Part shown: positions 28,966 to 37,026 of the stretch, piece by piece
How the letters are laid out: each line of letters begins with the position of its first letter
Numbering within the stretch: position 1 is the first letter of the stretch
Assembly (NCBI GenBank): GCA_963753585.1
Contig: CAVWCU010000001.1
Location: 868,001 to 932,000, forward strand
Direction of reading: 5' to 3'
DNA length: 64,000 nucleotides
Origin: VRUE01 sp963753585
GTDB lineage: Bacteria; Actinomycetota; Thermoleophilia; Solirubrobacterales; 70-9
Notes under the pieces: model-generated
Seen by the model: the letters and a program-made list of their open reading frames with translations, nothing else
The model's database searches: none
Told to the model about the DNA's origin: nothing
Made by a program: the position numbers and the translations under genes

Positions 28966-29854
28966 TCTCGGTGGCGGCGATCCGCTGCTCGAGCCGGGCT
29001 CCGTGACCGGCCGCGACCGCACGCTGAGCCCGCCGCTCGTCGAGGGGGACGCCGCGGTCGTGGGCGAGGTCGAGCAGCCGCTGCTTCTCCGCCCCTTCGC
29101 GGGCGACCTCGAGGAAGACCCAGGCGAGTACGCCGAGGGCGAGGAAGGTCCCCTCGATCATCATCACCACCCCGGCGGTGCTCTGGTCGGCCACCGCCGA
29201 AATGCCCCAGTAGCGCTCCCCCGGGGCGTAGATCGGGTAGAGCACCGACCCCGACCACATCAGCACGTTGCCGAGGATCGCGCCGGCGAAGCGGACCCCG
29301 ATTACGTAGCCGACCTTCCAGGCGGCACCGAACCACTCCGGCTTCGGCAGCGGGCCGAACACCGGCATCCACATAAGGCAGCCGAAGAAGAGGAAGGTCA
29401 TGTGCTCGAACGCGTGCACGGGCGCGCCGCCATAGGCGGCTTCGTAGAGCGCCGGTATGTGCCAGAGGTAGAAGTTCAGCGCCCAGAGCGGGAAGGCGAC
29501 GAGCGGGTGGGCGAGGACCTGGAGCCGGTTGAAGGCGCGGATCGCGAGGATCGGCTGCAGCAGCGACTTAGTAAGCCCGAGGACCAGCAGCAGCGAGGCG
29601 ATGTCGCCGATCAACAGGTGCTCAACCATGTGGCCGATCACCAGCTCCTCGGCGATGTGGCCGATCGGCGAGAAGAGCGAGATCGCGATGATCGCCAGGC
29701 CGGAGCCGAAGCAGGCCTGGCGCCAGGCCGGGACCGGGCGGCCGTCCCAGGAGAGGACGGTCGCCCTATGCCAGTAGAGGATCCCGGCAATGGTCAGTGG
29801 CAGGATCTCGATCGGGGCGAATGCGCCGGCAAAGTGGGCGAACGGCAGGCTCAC
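28940..29854 (-). CDS. CtaG-like cytochrome c oxidase assembly membrane protein
   Basis: 304 residues. Polytopic membrane protein of the caa3-type CtaG family, implicated in copper delivery to cytochrome c oxidase. His-rich membrane motifs IGHMVEHLLIGDIASLL and WHIPALYEAAY plus HAFEHMTFLFFGCLMW are characteristic. The C-terminal ~60 residues are a charged cytoplasmic tail. GTG 29854 was chosen because upstream sequence is Arg-rich antisense of the neighbouring gene. No oxidase genes are in the window. Confidence 0.82.
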   Translation of the reverse strand: MSLPFAHFAGAFAPIEILPLTIAGILYWHRATVLSWDGRPVPAWRQACFGSGLAIIAISLFSPIGHIAEELVIGHMVEHLLIGDIASLLLVLGLTKSLLQPILAIRAFNRLQVLAHPLVAFPLWALNFYLWHIPALYEAAYGGAPVHAFEHMTFLFFGCLMWMPVFGPLPKPEWFGAAWKVGYVIGVRFAGAILGNVLMWSGSVLYPIYAPGERYWGISAVADQSTAGVVMMIEGTFLALGVLAWVFLEVAREGAEKQRLLDLAHDRGVPLDERRAQRAVAAGHGARLEQRIAATENEPERDPA

Positions 29855-29919
29855 GGATTCAGCGTAGCGACGCGGTTTGCGAGGACGCCGCCCGCGTCCG
29901 CTGCTAGCTTGGCTTCGCT

Positions 29920-31818
29920 TTGGGCGCTGAGGAAAACCATCGCTTTCCGCCGATCGGCAGCTACGGGTTCCTCTCCGACTGCCACACCAGCGCCCTGGTC
30001 TCCTACGACGGCGCGGTCGAGTGGCTCTGCCTGCCCCGCTTCGACTCGCCAAGCGCCTTCGCGGCGCTGCTCGATCGCGACGCCGGCCACTTCAAGGTCG
30101 CTCCCCGCGGCGTCGTCGTGCCGCTCAGCCGCCGCTACGAGCCGGGGACCCTGGTGATCGAGACGACCTGGGTGACCGACACGGGCTGGGTCGTGATCCA
30201 CGATGCGCTGACGATCGCCGAGTGGGTGAGCGCCGGTGACGGGCGCGGCCGGCCCGACACCGAACACGAGTCCGATCGCTCGCTGCTGCGGACGATGACC
30301 TGCATCGACGGCGAGGTCGAGATGGAGATGGAGTGCCTGCCGAGCTTCGCCTACGGGACCGAGCCGGCGAGCTGGAGGGGCGGGGAGCTGGGCGAAGCGG
30401 TGGCGCGCGCGAGCGACGGCACGGAGCTCCTGCTGACCAGCGACATGGAGCTCTCGCTCGAGGACGGCGTCGCCCGGGGAACCCTGAAGCTGCGCGAGAA
30501 CGAGACCGGCTTCTGCGCACTGACCTGGGGAAACGAAGACCTGGGCGGACCGCGCAGCGCCCCGGAGGCGCTGGAGAGGCTCGACTCGACCGAAGAGTTC
30601 TGGCGCGCGTGGCTGCGCGACGGCGACTTCCCTGACCATCCCTGGCGCATCCACCTGCAGCGCTCCGCACTGGTGCTGAAGGGCCTCACCTACACGCCGA
30701 CCGGCGCGATCCTCGCCGCGCCCACGACATCCCTGCCGGAGACGCCGGGGGGCGAACGCAACTGGGACTACCGCTACAGCTGGATCCGCGACTCGACCTT
30801 CAGCCTCTGGGCCCTGCACACGCTCGGCTTCGACCAGGAGGCACGCGACTTCATGCGCTTCATCGTCGACGTCTGCCGCGAATGCCCCGACCTGCAGATC
30901 ATGTACGGGATCGGCGGCGAGAAGGACCTGACCGAGAGCACGCTCGATCATCTCAGCGGCTACGGCGGGGCGAGGCCGGTAAGGATCGGCAACGGGGCCT
31001 TCGACCAGCGCCAGAACGACGTCTGGGGAGCCCTACTCGACTCGATCTACCTGCACCAGAAGGCCCTGCGCGGAACCGGGACACCGGCCGACCGGCAGCT
31101 GATCCGCCACCAGGTCGAAGCGGCGATCGCGGCCTGGCCGCATCCCGACCAGGGGATCTGGGAGTCGCGCGGCGAGCCCCAGCACTACGTCTCCTCGAAG
31201 CTGATGATCTGGGTCGCCGTCGACCGTGGCGCCCGCCTCGCCCGCAGCCTCGGCTTCGAGGAGGTCGCCGAGGAGTGGGAGCGGACCGCCGACGCGTTCA
31301 AGGCGGAGATCCTCGAGCGGGGAGTGCGCGACGGGGTCTTCCGCCAGCACTACGACACCGACGCGCTCGACGCCTCGATCCTGCTGCTGCCGCTGCTCCG
31401 CTTCCTGCCTCCCGACGACCCGCGGGTCCGCGCCACGGTCGAGGCCGTCGCCGACGACCTGACCGAGCACGGCCTCGTCCTGCGCTACAAGGTGCAGGAG
31501 ACCGACGACGGCCTCAGCGGCGAGGAGGGAACCTTCCTGATCTGCTCCTTCTGGCTCGTCTCCGCGCTCTCGGAGATCGGCGAGCCGGCCCGTGCCCGCA
31601 CGCTCTGCGAGCGCCTGCTGGAGTCCGCGGGCTGGCTCGACCTCTACGCCGAGGAGCTGGACGCCAAGAGCGGGCGCCATCTCGGCAACTTCCCCCAAGC
31701 CTTCACCCACCTGGCCCTGATCAACGCGGTCTCCCACGTGATCGCGGACGAGCAGCGCGAGGACGGCGGGACGACGGCGGTTTTCACGGAGATGGGTGGG
31801 GTTCGGGAGGACGCCTGA
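29920..31818 (+). CDS. Glycoside hydrolase family 15 protein (glucoamylase/trehalase type)
   Basis: 632 residues. N-terminal beta-sandwich region (IGSYGFLSDCHTSALVS, about 12-250) and an (alpha/alpha)6 barrel. The substrate loop GERNWDYRYSWIRDSTFSLW and the catalytic block EEGTFLICSFWLV (acidic pair) match the actinobacterial GH15 group that includes mycobacterial trehalases. It hydrolyses alpha-glucosides, possibly trehalose to glucose. The start is TTG 29920; no strong ribosome site is seen. The length is normal. It is followed by a large hairpin element. Confidence 0.9.
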   Translation: MGAEENHRFPPIGSYGFLSDCHTSALVSYDGAVEWLCLPRFDSPSAFAALLDRDAGHFKVAPRGVVVPLSRRYEPGTLVIETTWVTDTGWVVIHDALTIAEWVSAGDGRGRPDTEHESDRSLLRTMTCIDGEVEMEMECLPSFAYGTEPASWRGGELGEAVARASDGTELLLTSDMELSLEDGVARGTLKLRENETGFCALTWGNEDLGGPRSAPEALERLDSTEEFWRAWLRDGDFPDHPWRIHLQRSALVLKGLTYTPTGAILAAPTTSLPETPGGERNWDYRYSWIRDSTFSLWALHTLGFDQEARDFMRFIVDVCRECPDLQIMYGIGGEKDLTESTLDHLSGYGGARPVRIGNGAFDQRQNDVWGALLDSIYLHQKALRGTGTPADRQLIRHQVEAAIAAWPHPDQGIWESRGEPQHYVSSKLMIWVAVDRGARLARSLGFEEVAEEWERTADAFKAEILERGVRDGVFRQHYDTDALDASILLLPLLRFLPPDDPRVRATVEAVADDLTEHGLVLRYKVQETDDGLSGEEGTFLICSFWLVSALSEIGEPARARTLCERLLESAGWLDLYAEELDAKSGRHLGNFPQAFTHLALINAVSHVIADEQREDGGTTAVFTEMGGVREDA

Positions 31819-31830
31819 GGGGGTTTGGGT

Positions 31831-31905
31831 GGGGGGCGGGTGCCCCTCCCCAAAACGCTCGGCGGGAGCCTCGCTTGAGTGTTTGGGGAGGGGCACCCGC
31901 CCCCC
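31831..31905 (+). repeat. Palindromic element, family A copy 2
   Basis: A ~25-bp inverted repeat with one bulged A (31831-31856 with 31881-31905) carries the same apical sequence as copy 1: AAAACGCTCGGCGGGAGCC then TCGCTTGAGTGTTT. Relative to neighbouring genes it has the same orientation as copy 1 (read in the sense of transcription). It lies 12 nt after the GH15 stop and may act as its terminator. Confidence 0.8.
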
Positions 31906-32018
31906 TTCGAAGCACCACAAGCTTCCAAGCCCCCCAGTCCGCGGCCGCTGGCTCAGCCTGAACGCGAAAGCTGGGGGAAGCTTGGGTCCTTTCGCTGGAT
32001 CCGCAGACAAAGATATGG

Positions 32019-32047
32019 CAGACAATAGATTTCGTTTGCCCTATTAT
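32019..32047 (+). promoter_or_regulatory. Putative leaderless promoter of the ArsR-like regulator
   Basis: CAGACA (32019-32024), 17-bp spacer, TATTAT (32042-32047), then 8 nt to the ATG at 32056, so the mRNA may start at or next to the start codon. ACAATAG and CTATTAT form a near inverted repeat across the spacer and -10, a possible operator for self-control. Confidence 0.45.
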
Positions 32048-32055
32048 CGGCGCCT

Positions 32056-32370
32056 ATGACGACAACACGCTCCGACGCAAATGACCTGTTCATCGCTCTC
32101 GCCCACCCCCTGCGCCGGCAGATCCTGCGCGAGGCGCTCGCCAACGACGGCGAGATCAGCCCGCGGGAGCTCGCCTCGAACCTGGAGCAACCACTCTCCA
32201 GGCTCAGCTACCACGTCAGGGTCCTGTCCGGCTGCGGTGCGCTGGAGCTGGCGCGAACCAAGCAGATCCGGGGCTCGACCCAGCACTTCTACCGCTCCAC
32301 CCTCGACGCGCCCTGGGCGAAGCTGGCGCTCAAGGCGCACGAGGGCTCGCCCGAAGACGGCGGGGCCTGA
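32056..32370 (+). CDS. ArsR-type winged-helix transcriptional regulator
   Basis: 104 residues. HTH blocks ALAHPLRRQILREAL, ISPRELASNL and PLSRLSYHVRVL are typical of ArsR/HTH_20 repressors. No cysteine pair for metal sensing is present, so the signal is probably not a metal bound in the classic way. It is followed 41 nt later by another small winged-helix gene. Target unknown; autoregulation is plausible from the promoter overlap. Confidence 0.82.
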   Translation: MTTTRSDANDLFIALAHPLRRQILREALANDGEISPRELASNLEQPLSRLSYHVRVLSGCGALELARTKQIRGSTQHFYRSTLDAPWAKLALKAHEGSPEDGGA

Positions 32371-32411
32371 GGGGGAGAGTCTTCGCCGCCGGCGCCCTTA
32401 AGTACAACGCC

Positions 32412-32666
32412 GTGGACGAGAGGGAGAACATCCGCAGCACCGCGGGAGACGACGCAGCGACGGAGTCGGCTGTCCTCCAGCTGGTACTGGCCCTTCACCC
32501 CTCCGCCCTCAGCTTCGAGGAGCTCGTGCGCGAGCTGGGTAACGATCGCGACGCGGTGGAACGCGCCGTGGCGGACCTCGCCGGCACCGGGTTGCTCCAC
32601 CGCAAGGAATCCTTCGTCGTGCCGACCCGCGCTGCGCTGCGCTTCGACGAGCTGATGGAGAGGTGA
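32412..32666 (+). CDS. Small winged-helix-like protein
   Basis: 84 residues. The acidic N-terminus is followed by a helix-turn-helix-like core: LQLVLALHPSALSFEELVRE, DRDAVERAVADLAGTGLLHR and a short C-terminal wing. It resembles DNA-binding repressor domains without an effector domain. It starts with GTG and lies directly after the ArsR-like gene; a strong hairpin follows. Function unknown. Confidence 0.6.
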   Translation: MDERENIRSTAGDDAATESAVLQLVLALHPSALSFEELVRELGNDRDAVERAVADLAGTGLLHRKESFVVPTRAALRFDELMER

Positions 32667-32670
32667 TGCA

Positions 32671-32713
32671 CATGGGCCCGGCCGGTCTCGGCCACGAAAA
32701 AGCCGGGCCCATG
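32671..32713 (+). terminator. Hairpin terminator after the small winged-helix gene
   Basis: CATGGGCCCGGC (32671-32682) pairs with 32702-32713; the 19-nt loop ends in five A bases. It begins 4 nt after the stop codon. No U-run follows, as is common in Actinobacteria. A second small hairpin (CACAGA/TCTGTG, 32736-32752) lies just beyond it in the spacer. Confidence 0.6.
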
Positions 32714-32874
32714 CGCCTTGATTCGAGCTCCCGGCCACAGAGGAGCTCTGTGACAAACTTTCTCACCACGCTACACGCCAGTTTTTAAATGTCAAGAGCT
32801 CAGATCGCTTTGGCCCGGCCGTGCCTTGAGAGATCCGTCCGAGCCCGACGAATGCCCCGGTACCATGAACCCGC

Positions 32875-33570
32875 TTGCGTAGAGCACTGCCCATCGCCGG
32901 CGTCCTCACCGTCTGCCTCTTCGGCGTCGGCAGCGATGCGTCGACTCGCAGCCCGATCGCGATCCGCGGCGCCGCCTCCGGGTCCCACCTGCGGTTGACG
33001 GTGAACGGCTCACAGCTTCTGGTCGAAGGGCACATGGCCCGGTCCCGCCCGGTCGGCTGCCGCTTCACCCGGGGTCACAGCGCCGCCACCTGTCCACTGG
33101 GGGGAGCATCGGCGGTCGTGGTCGAGATGGGCCCGAGCGGCGACAAGGTAGAGGTCCTGGACCCTCTCCCGATCCCGCTGACCGCCTACCTCGGCGCCGG
33201 CTCCGACAAGCTAATCGGCAACGCCGAGCCCGACACCTGCTATCCGCAGGGGACGCGGAGGAACCGCTGCATCGGCGGCGCCGGTGACGACGTCTGCATC
33301 TCCGCGCCCATCAACACCGACTGCGTCGGCGGTGCAGGTGACGACTACTGCCGGGTGCGCGACGGCAGCGACGGCTGCTGGGGCGGCCGGGGACGCGACA
33401 TCTGCATCATGGGCGCGGGGCACGACGGCTGCCACGGCGAAGGCGGTGCCGACCGGCTCTACGGCGGCCCGGCCAGCGATCAGCTCTACGGCGGCCGTGG
33501 ATCCGACTACTGCGACGGCGGCCCGGGGGTCGGTTACTCGCATACCTGCGAGGCGGGACCCGGGCACTGA
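32875..33570 (+). CDS. Secreted cysteine-rich protein with RTX-like glycine/aspartate repeats
   Basis: 231 residues from TTG 32875. A hydrophobic signal (ALPIAGVLTVCLFGVG) is followed by a compact domain and, from about residue 135, repeats of the form GGAGDD, GGRGRD and GGRGSD, the hemolysin-type calcium-binding nonapeptide pattern. Many cysteines are spaced through the repeats, unlike classic RTX toxins, which lack Cys. A calcium-stabilised exported beta-roll is likely; activity unknown. Confidence 0.72.
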   Translation: MRRALPIAGVLTVCLFGVGSDASTRSPIAIRGAASGSHLRLTVNGSQLLVEGHMARSRPVGCRFTRGHSAATCPLGGASAVVVEMGPSGDKVEVLDPLPIPLTAYLGAGSDKLIGNAEPDTCYPQGTRRNRCIGGAGDDVCISAPINTDCVGGAGDDYCRVRDGSDGCWGGRGRDICIMGAGHDGCHGEGGADRLYGGPASDQLYGGRGSDYCDGGPGVGYSHTCEAGPGH

Positions 33571-33605
33571 GCGTCGGTGCTCCCCCGTCCTCTAGCGTCT
33601 CGTAG

Positions 33606-34103
33606 ATGACCGTCATCGACGAGCTGGTAGCCAACAACCAGGACTTCGCTTCCTCCCTGCCCGCCCAGCACCTCGACGTGCGCCCGAGCCGGCAGCTGGC
33701 GATCGTCACCTGCATGGACTCGCGACTGGACGTCTTCTCGGCGCTCGGGCTGCGCGACGGCGAGGCGCACGTCCTGCGCAACGCCGGCGGCATCGTCAGC
33801 GACGACGTGATCCGCTCGCTGGCGATCTCCCAGCGCCTGCTCGGCACCCGCGAGGTGATGCTGATCCACCACACCGACTGCGGCATGCAGAAGATCACCG
33901 ACGACGGCTTCCGCGCCGAGCTGCAGGAGGCAACCGGCCTCGCGCCAGGCTTTGCGATCGAGTCCTTCGCCGACGCCGAGGCGAACGTCCGCCAGTCGGT
34001 CCAGCGGGTTCGCCTCTCCCCCTTCCTGCTTCACCGGGACCTCGTGCGCGGCTTCGTCTACGACGTCGACAGCCACAGGCTGCGCGAGGTCGAAGCCGGC
34101 TGA
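33606..34103 (+). CDS. Beta-class carbonic anhydrase
   Basis: 165 residues. Interconverts CO2 and bicarbonate. Zinc ligands Cys36 (in CMDSR), His89 and Cys92 (HTDCG), and the Asp38-Arg40 dyad are present, as is the LRNAGG loop. The length matches the short actinobacterial beta-CA group. It is convergent with the quinoprotein gene, with a 19-nt spacer. Confidence 0.92.
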   Translation: MTVIDELVANNQDFASSLPAQHLDVRPSRQLAIVTCMDSRLDVFSALGLRDGEAHVLRNAGGIVSDDVIRSLAISQRLLGTREVMLIHHTDCGMQKITDDGFRAELQEATGLAPGFAIESFADAEANVRQSVQRVRLSPFLLHRDLVRGFVYDVDSHRLREVEAG

Positions 34104-34122
34104 GGGATCTGCCGAAGCGCAG

Positions 34123-35676
34123 CTACTCGTCGAGCCGGAAGGCGACGATTTTCGCTGCCTGCCCGGCGGCCGACGCCACGCCGGCGGGAGCGATCAGCGT
34201 GTCGCCGTCGACCATCACCCCGGAGTTGCTCCCGGCGGGGAGTTTTTCGCGCCAGACGACCTGACCGGAGTCGGTCGTGTACGCCGAGACCGCGCCTTCG
34301 TAGCTGGTGACGAAAACGAGGTCGTTGACCACCGTGGTCGCGCCATAGGCCGCGCTGCCGAGCTCTTCGGACCACTTGACCTTGCCCGTCGCGGCGTCGA
34401 GGGCGACGATTTCCCCGGTCAACACGCCCGATTCCTGCTTTTCGATGCCCGCGATGATTTCCTGCGACCCGTTCACCACCGGCACGAAGACCGTCTTGCC
34501 GTCGGTCGACATCGGCGCGATCACCCCGCCGAGCGTGCCCGGGTAGACCGGCGAAGATGTCTTGATCTTCGAGGTTTCGCCCCGCATCGCCAGCAGCCCG
34601 TCGTCGTCGTGGCCGCTGTGTTTTCCGACCTTCCGCTGCCAGATCACCTTGCCCGTTTCACGGTCGGCGGCGAGCACTATCCCTGACTTGCCGGCGGCCA
34701 CCACAGCCTGCTTGCCGCCGACCTTCATCAGGATCGGCGGGCCCTGGAAGTCCCAGTCGTAGAGGTCGTGGGGCGTCACCTGGTGGTACCAGTCCATCTT
34801 GCCGGTCTTCGCGTCCATCTTGATCAGCGAGTTGGTGTAGAGATTCGGGCCCGGCCTGCTCGAGCCGAAGGGGGCGCCCGGGACACCGGGGAACGGCGCC
34901 GGGTTGCCGGTGCCGAAGTACATCGCGCCCTTTTCGTCGAAGGCGGGCGGGTACCACAGGCCGCCGCCGGAGTTGACGCCCGGGTTGCCCCAGAGGTCTT
35001 TCGGAACGGTGTCGAAATGCCACCGTTTCTTGCCGGTCTTCGCATCCAGCGCCCAGAGGATTCCGGCGCCGCCGCCTTGGTAGATTTCGGTGGCGGTGAC
35101 GGGGACGGTCGAGACGTAGACCAACCCGTCCCGGTAGCCGGGCGCCATGTCGATGCCCTCGTATTCGTTACGCGGCAGGACGGTCGACCAGACCTGCTTG
35201 CCGGTCTTCTGGTCGAGGGCGAAGGCTTCGGTCGGGGTCGTCCCGAAGACGCTGCCGTCCGCAACGACGACGCCGTTGGGCCCGAAGGACGGCTGTTCGT
35301 AGGACCGCGTCCAGAGAACGTCACCGGTCTCCAGGTTGAGGGCCTGGACGTTGGAGGCGAGGTCCTGGGAGTAGATGACCCCCTTGTCGATCACCGGGGT
35401 CGAGGCGTAGCTGCCGAACGTGCCGATGCCAGGGATCGGCGCGGTCCAGACCTGCGAGAGGCTGGTCACGTTGGAGCTGTCGATCGCTCCCTGCGCCTGC
35501 CGGGTGTTGGCCGCGTCGATATTCGGGAACCCAGAGCCGGTGAGCTGCGCTTCTTCGCCGCTCCCGCCCTCGGAGGACGAACCGCAACCGGCGAGCGCAA
35601 GCGCCGCGATCGCGGCTGCAAACAGTGCGAATACCCTGGTTATCGCCGCATTCGGCGCCCCCCGCCGGCCAATCAT
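34123..35676 (-). CDS. PQQ-type beta-propeller lipoprotein (quinoprotein dehydrogenase-like)
   Basis: 517 residues. Lipoprotein signal with lipobox ALAGC. The rest is a beta-propeller with at least five PQQ-repeat signatures such as ALDQKTGKQVW, ALDAKTGKKRW and ALDAATGKVKW, and a WDFQGPPIL block like alcohol-dehydrogenase quinoproteins. It sits outside the membrane. It starts only 9 nt after the N-hydroxylase stop, so it is probably the last gene of the biosynthetic operon; it might oxidise a pathway product or merely be an adjacent surface protein. I do not see a clear catalytic Asp, so activity is uncertain. Confidence 0.75.
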   Translation of the reverse strand: MIGRRGAPNAAITRVFALFAAAIAALALAGCGSSSEGGSGEEAQLTGSGFPNIDAANTRQAQGAIDSSNVTSLSQVWTAPIPGIGTFGSYASTPVIDKGVIYSQDLASNVQALNLETGDVLWTRSYEQPSFGPNGVVVADGSVFGTTPTEAFALDQKTGKQVWSTVLPRNEYEGIDMAPGYRDGLVYVSTVPVTATEIYQGGGAGILWALDAKTGKKRWHFDTVPKDLWGNPGVNSGGGLWYPPAFDEKGAMYFGTGNPAPFPGVPGAPFGSSRPGPNLYTNSLIKMDAKTGKMDWYHQVTPHDLYDWDFQGPPILMKVGGKQAVVAAGKSGIVLAADRETGKVIWQRKVGKHSGHDDDGLLAMRGETSKIKTSSPVYPGTLGGVIAPMSTDGKTVFVPVVNGSQEIIAGIEKQESGVLTGEIVALDAATGKVKWSEELGSAAYGATTVVNDLVFVTSYEGAVSAYTTDSGQVVWREKLPAGSNSGVMVDGDTLIAPAGVASAAGQAAKIVAFRLDE

Positions 35677-35685
35677 GGCACGACC

Positions 35686-37026
35686 CTATGCGACCGGTTT
35701 GTGAGTGTCAAGTATTTCTCCTGAGCCGGAGTTATAGACGCCGGACAGGAAGGGTTGCAGGACGCGGTTGGAGAGCAGTCCCAGCGCTCCCAGGTTGGCG
35801 AAGCCCGGCCCCTGGCTCAACCCGGCCAGGCCGGGGATGTGAAGGCGCGGCTGCATTCCCAACAGCTCGAGATGGCGGCCGATCGACACTTCGGATCCGG
35901 CCGGCTGGTCCCAGAGCCCGCCCACCCGGTGCTCTATCTCCTCCCGTGTAGCGGCTGGGAAGAGCGTGCGTAGCTGCGCGAGCAGGTCGAAGCCCGTGCA
36001 GTTGGCGACGTAGTCGTGCTCGCTGCGGAAAGCGCCTTCGGGAGACTCGCACTCGAGGCTTACCCCTTCCCCCTTCGCGGCCGCGCCGACGTCGGTCACC
36101 CGACCCAGGGCGAACTCGACCCGGTCGTCGTAGGCGATCTTCTCCAGGCTGGGCGGGTCGAATACGCCGCGGTCGGAGTGCTTGACGAAGTCGCGGCGGG
36201 TCTGCAGGTCCAGCGACTCCCACTCGATCACATCTGGATTCGAGAAGACGCGGTTCTCGAGGAAGCTCTCGCCGCGGCTCATCGGCAGTTGCGGCGTGTA
36301 GATGATGAAGCGGCAGTCGGGCCGCAGCTCGCGCAGGAACATCGTCGCGCTCAGCGCGCTCTCCCCGCCGCCGACGATCGCGACGTCGCAGCGCTCCCCC
36401 TCCGGGATGCGGGCGAACTCCTCGCGCTTGCTGTCGCAGTGGAAGACGCGGTCGACCACGGCAGGCTCGTGGGGAAAGGCGCGATGGATGCCGGGGCCGG
36501 TGAGGACCAGGGCGCGGCAGGTGTGGCGCGAGGTGCCACCGTCCTCTTCGACTTCCACCACCCAGCGCTCGCCCCCCTCGTCGAGCGCCACCTGGGAGAC
36601 CCGGGCGCGCAGGTGCTCGATCCCCTCGGTCGCGCGTGAGAGCACCCAGGTCAGGTACTCGCCGTAGTCGCGGTGGCGCACCTGGGGGGAGCCGGCGTCG
36701 ACCCAGCGCGCGTAGCGGCGCTTGCTGATCATGTACTGCTGCCAGGTGAACTGGGCCATCGCCGCGTCTATCGCCTCGCCCGCCTCGCCGAACTCCACGT
36801 GGCTGCGGTAGGGGAAGCCGACGTCCTTGATCGGGGTCACGGCCAGCGGCTCCTCGCCGGAAGTCATCCCGTTGCGCCCCTTCCAGGATGCGGCGACCTC
36901 GGTCCCCTCGATCACCTTGACCGAGAGCCGGGCCAGCCCCAGCGTGTTGGCCACGTGGACCTTGGTCGAGATCCCGGCGGCCTTGGCGCCGGCGCCGACG
37001 ATGATCAGATCGTGGTCGGCACTCAT
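35686..37026 (-). CDS. L-lysine N6-hydroxylase-like flavin monooxygenase (MbtG type)
   Basis: 446 residues. FAD/NADPH N-hydroxylating monooxygenase of the SidA/IucD/MbtG group. FAD site GAGAKAAGIS at the N-terminus, NADPH site IVGGGESALSA mid-protein, and C-terminal GLSQGPGFANLGALGLLSNR closely follow the pattern I know for mycobactin MbtG, as do VGFPYRS and RGESFLENRVFS. It should put a hydroxyl on a primary amine such as the lysine side chain. It overlaps the P450 stop (ATGA). No NRPS or siderophore genes are nearby, so a siderophore role is not evident. Confidence 0.85.
   Translation of the reverse strand: MSADHDLIIVGAGAKAAGISTKVHVANTLGLARLSVKVIEGTEVAASWKGRNGMTSGEEPLAVTPIKDVGFPYRSHVEFGEAGEAIDAAMAQFTWQQYMISKRRYARWVDAGSPQVRHRDYGEYLTWVLSRATEGIEHLRARVSQVALDEGGERWVVEVEEDGGTSRHTCRALVLTGPGIHRAFPHEPAVVDRVFHCDSKREEFARIPEGERCDVAIVGGGESALSATMFLRELRPDCRFIIYTPQLPMSRGESFLENRVFSNPDVIEWESLDLQTRRDFVKHSDRGVFDPPSLEKIAYDDRVEFALGRVTDVGAAAKGEGVSLECESPEGAFRSEHDYVANCTGFDLLAQLRTLFPAATREEIEHRVGGLWDQPAGSEVSIGRHLELLGMQPRLHIPGLAGLSQGPGFANLGALGLLSNRVLQPFLSGVYNSGSGEILDTHKPVA

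Noticed and set aside
25999..29376. A 1125-codon plus-strand open frame opposite tig and the spermidine-synthase-like gene
   Set aside because: It is Arg/His/Asp-rich antisense sequence typical of high-GC codon bias, with clear conserved genes on the other strand.
35686..37026. Siderophore cluster interpretation from the lysine N-hydroxylase
   Set aside because: No NRPS, NIS synthetase, siderophore receptor or IucA/C-type gene is present in the window.
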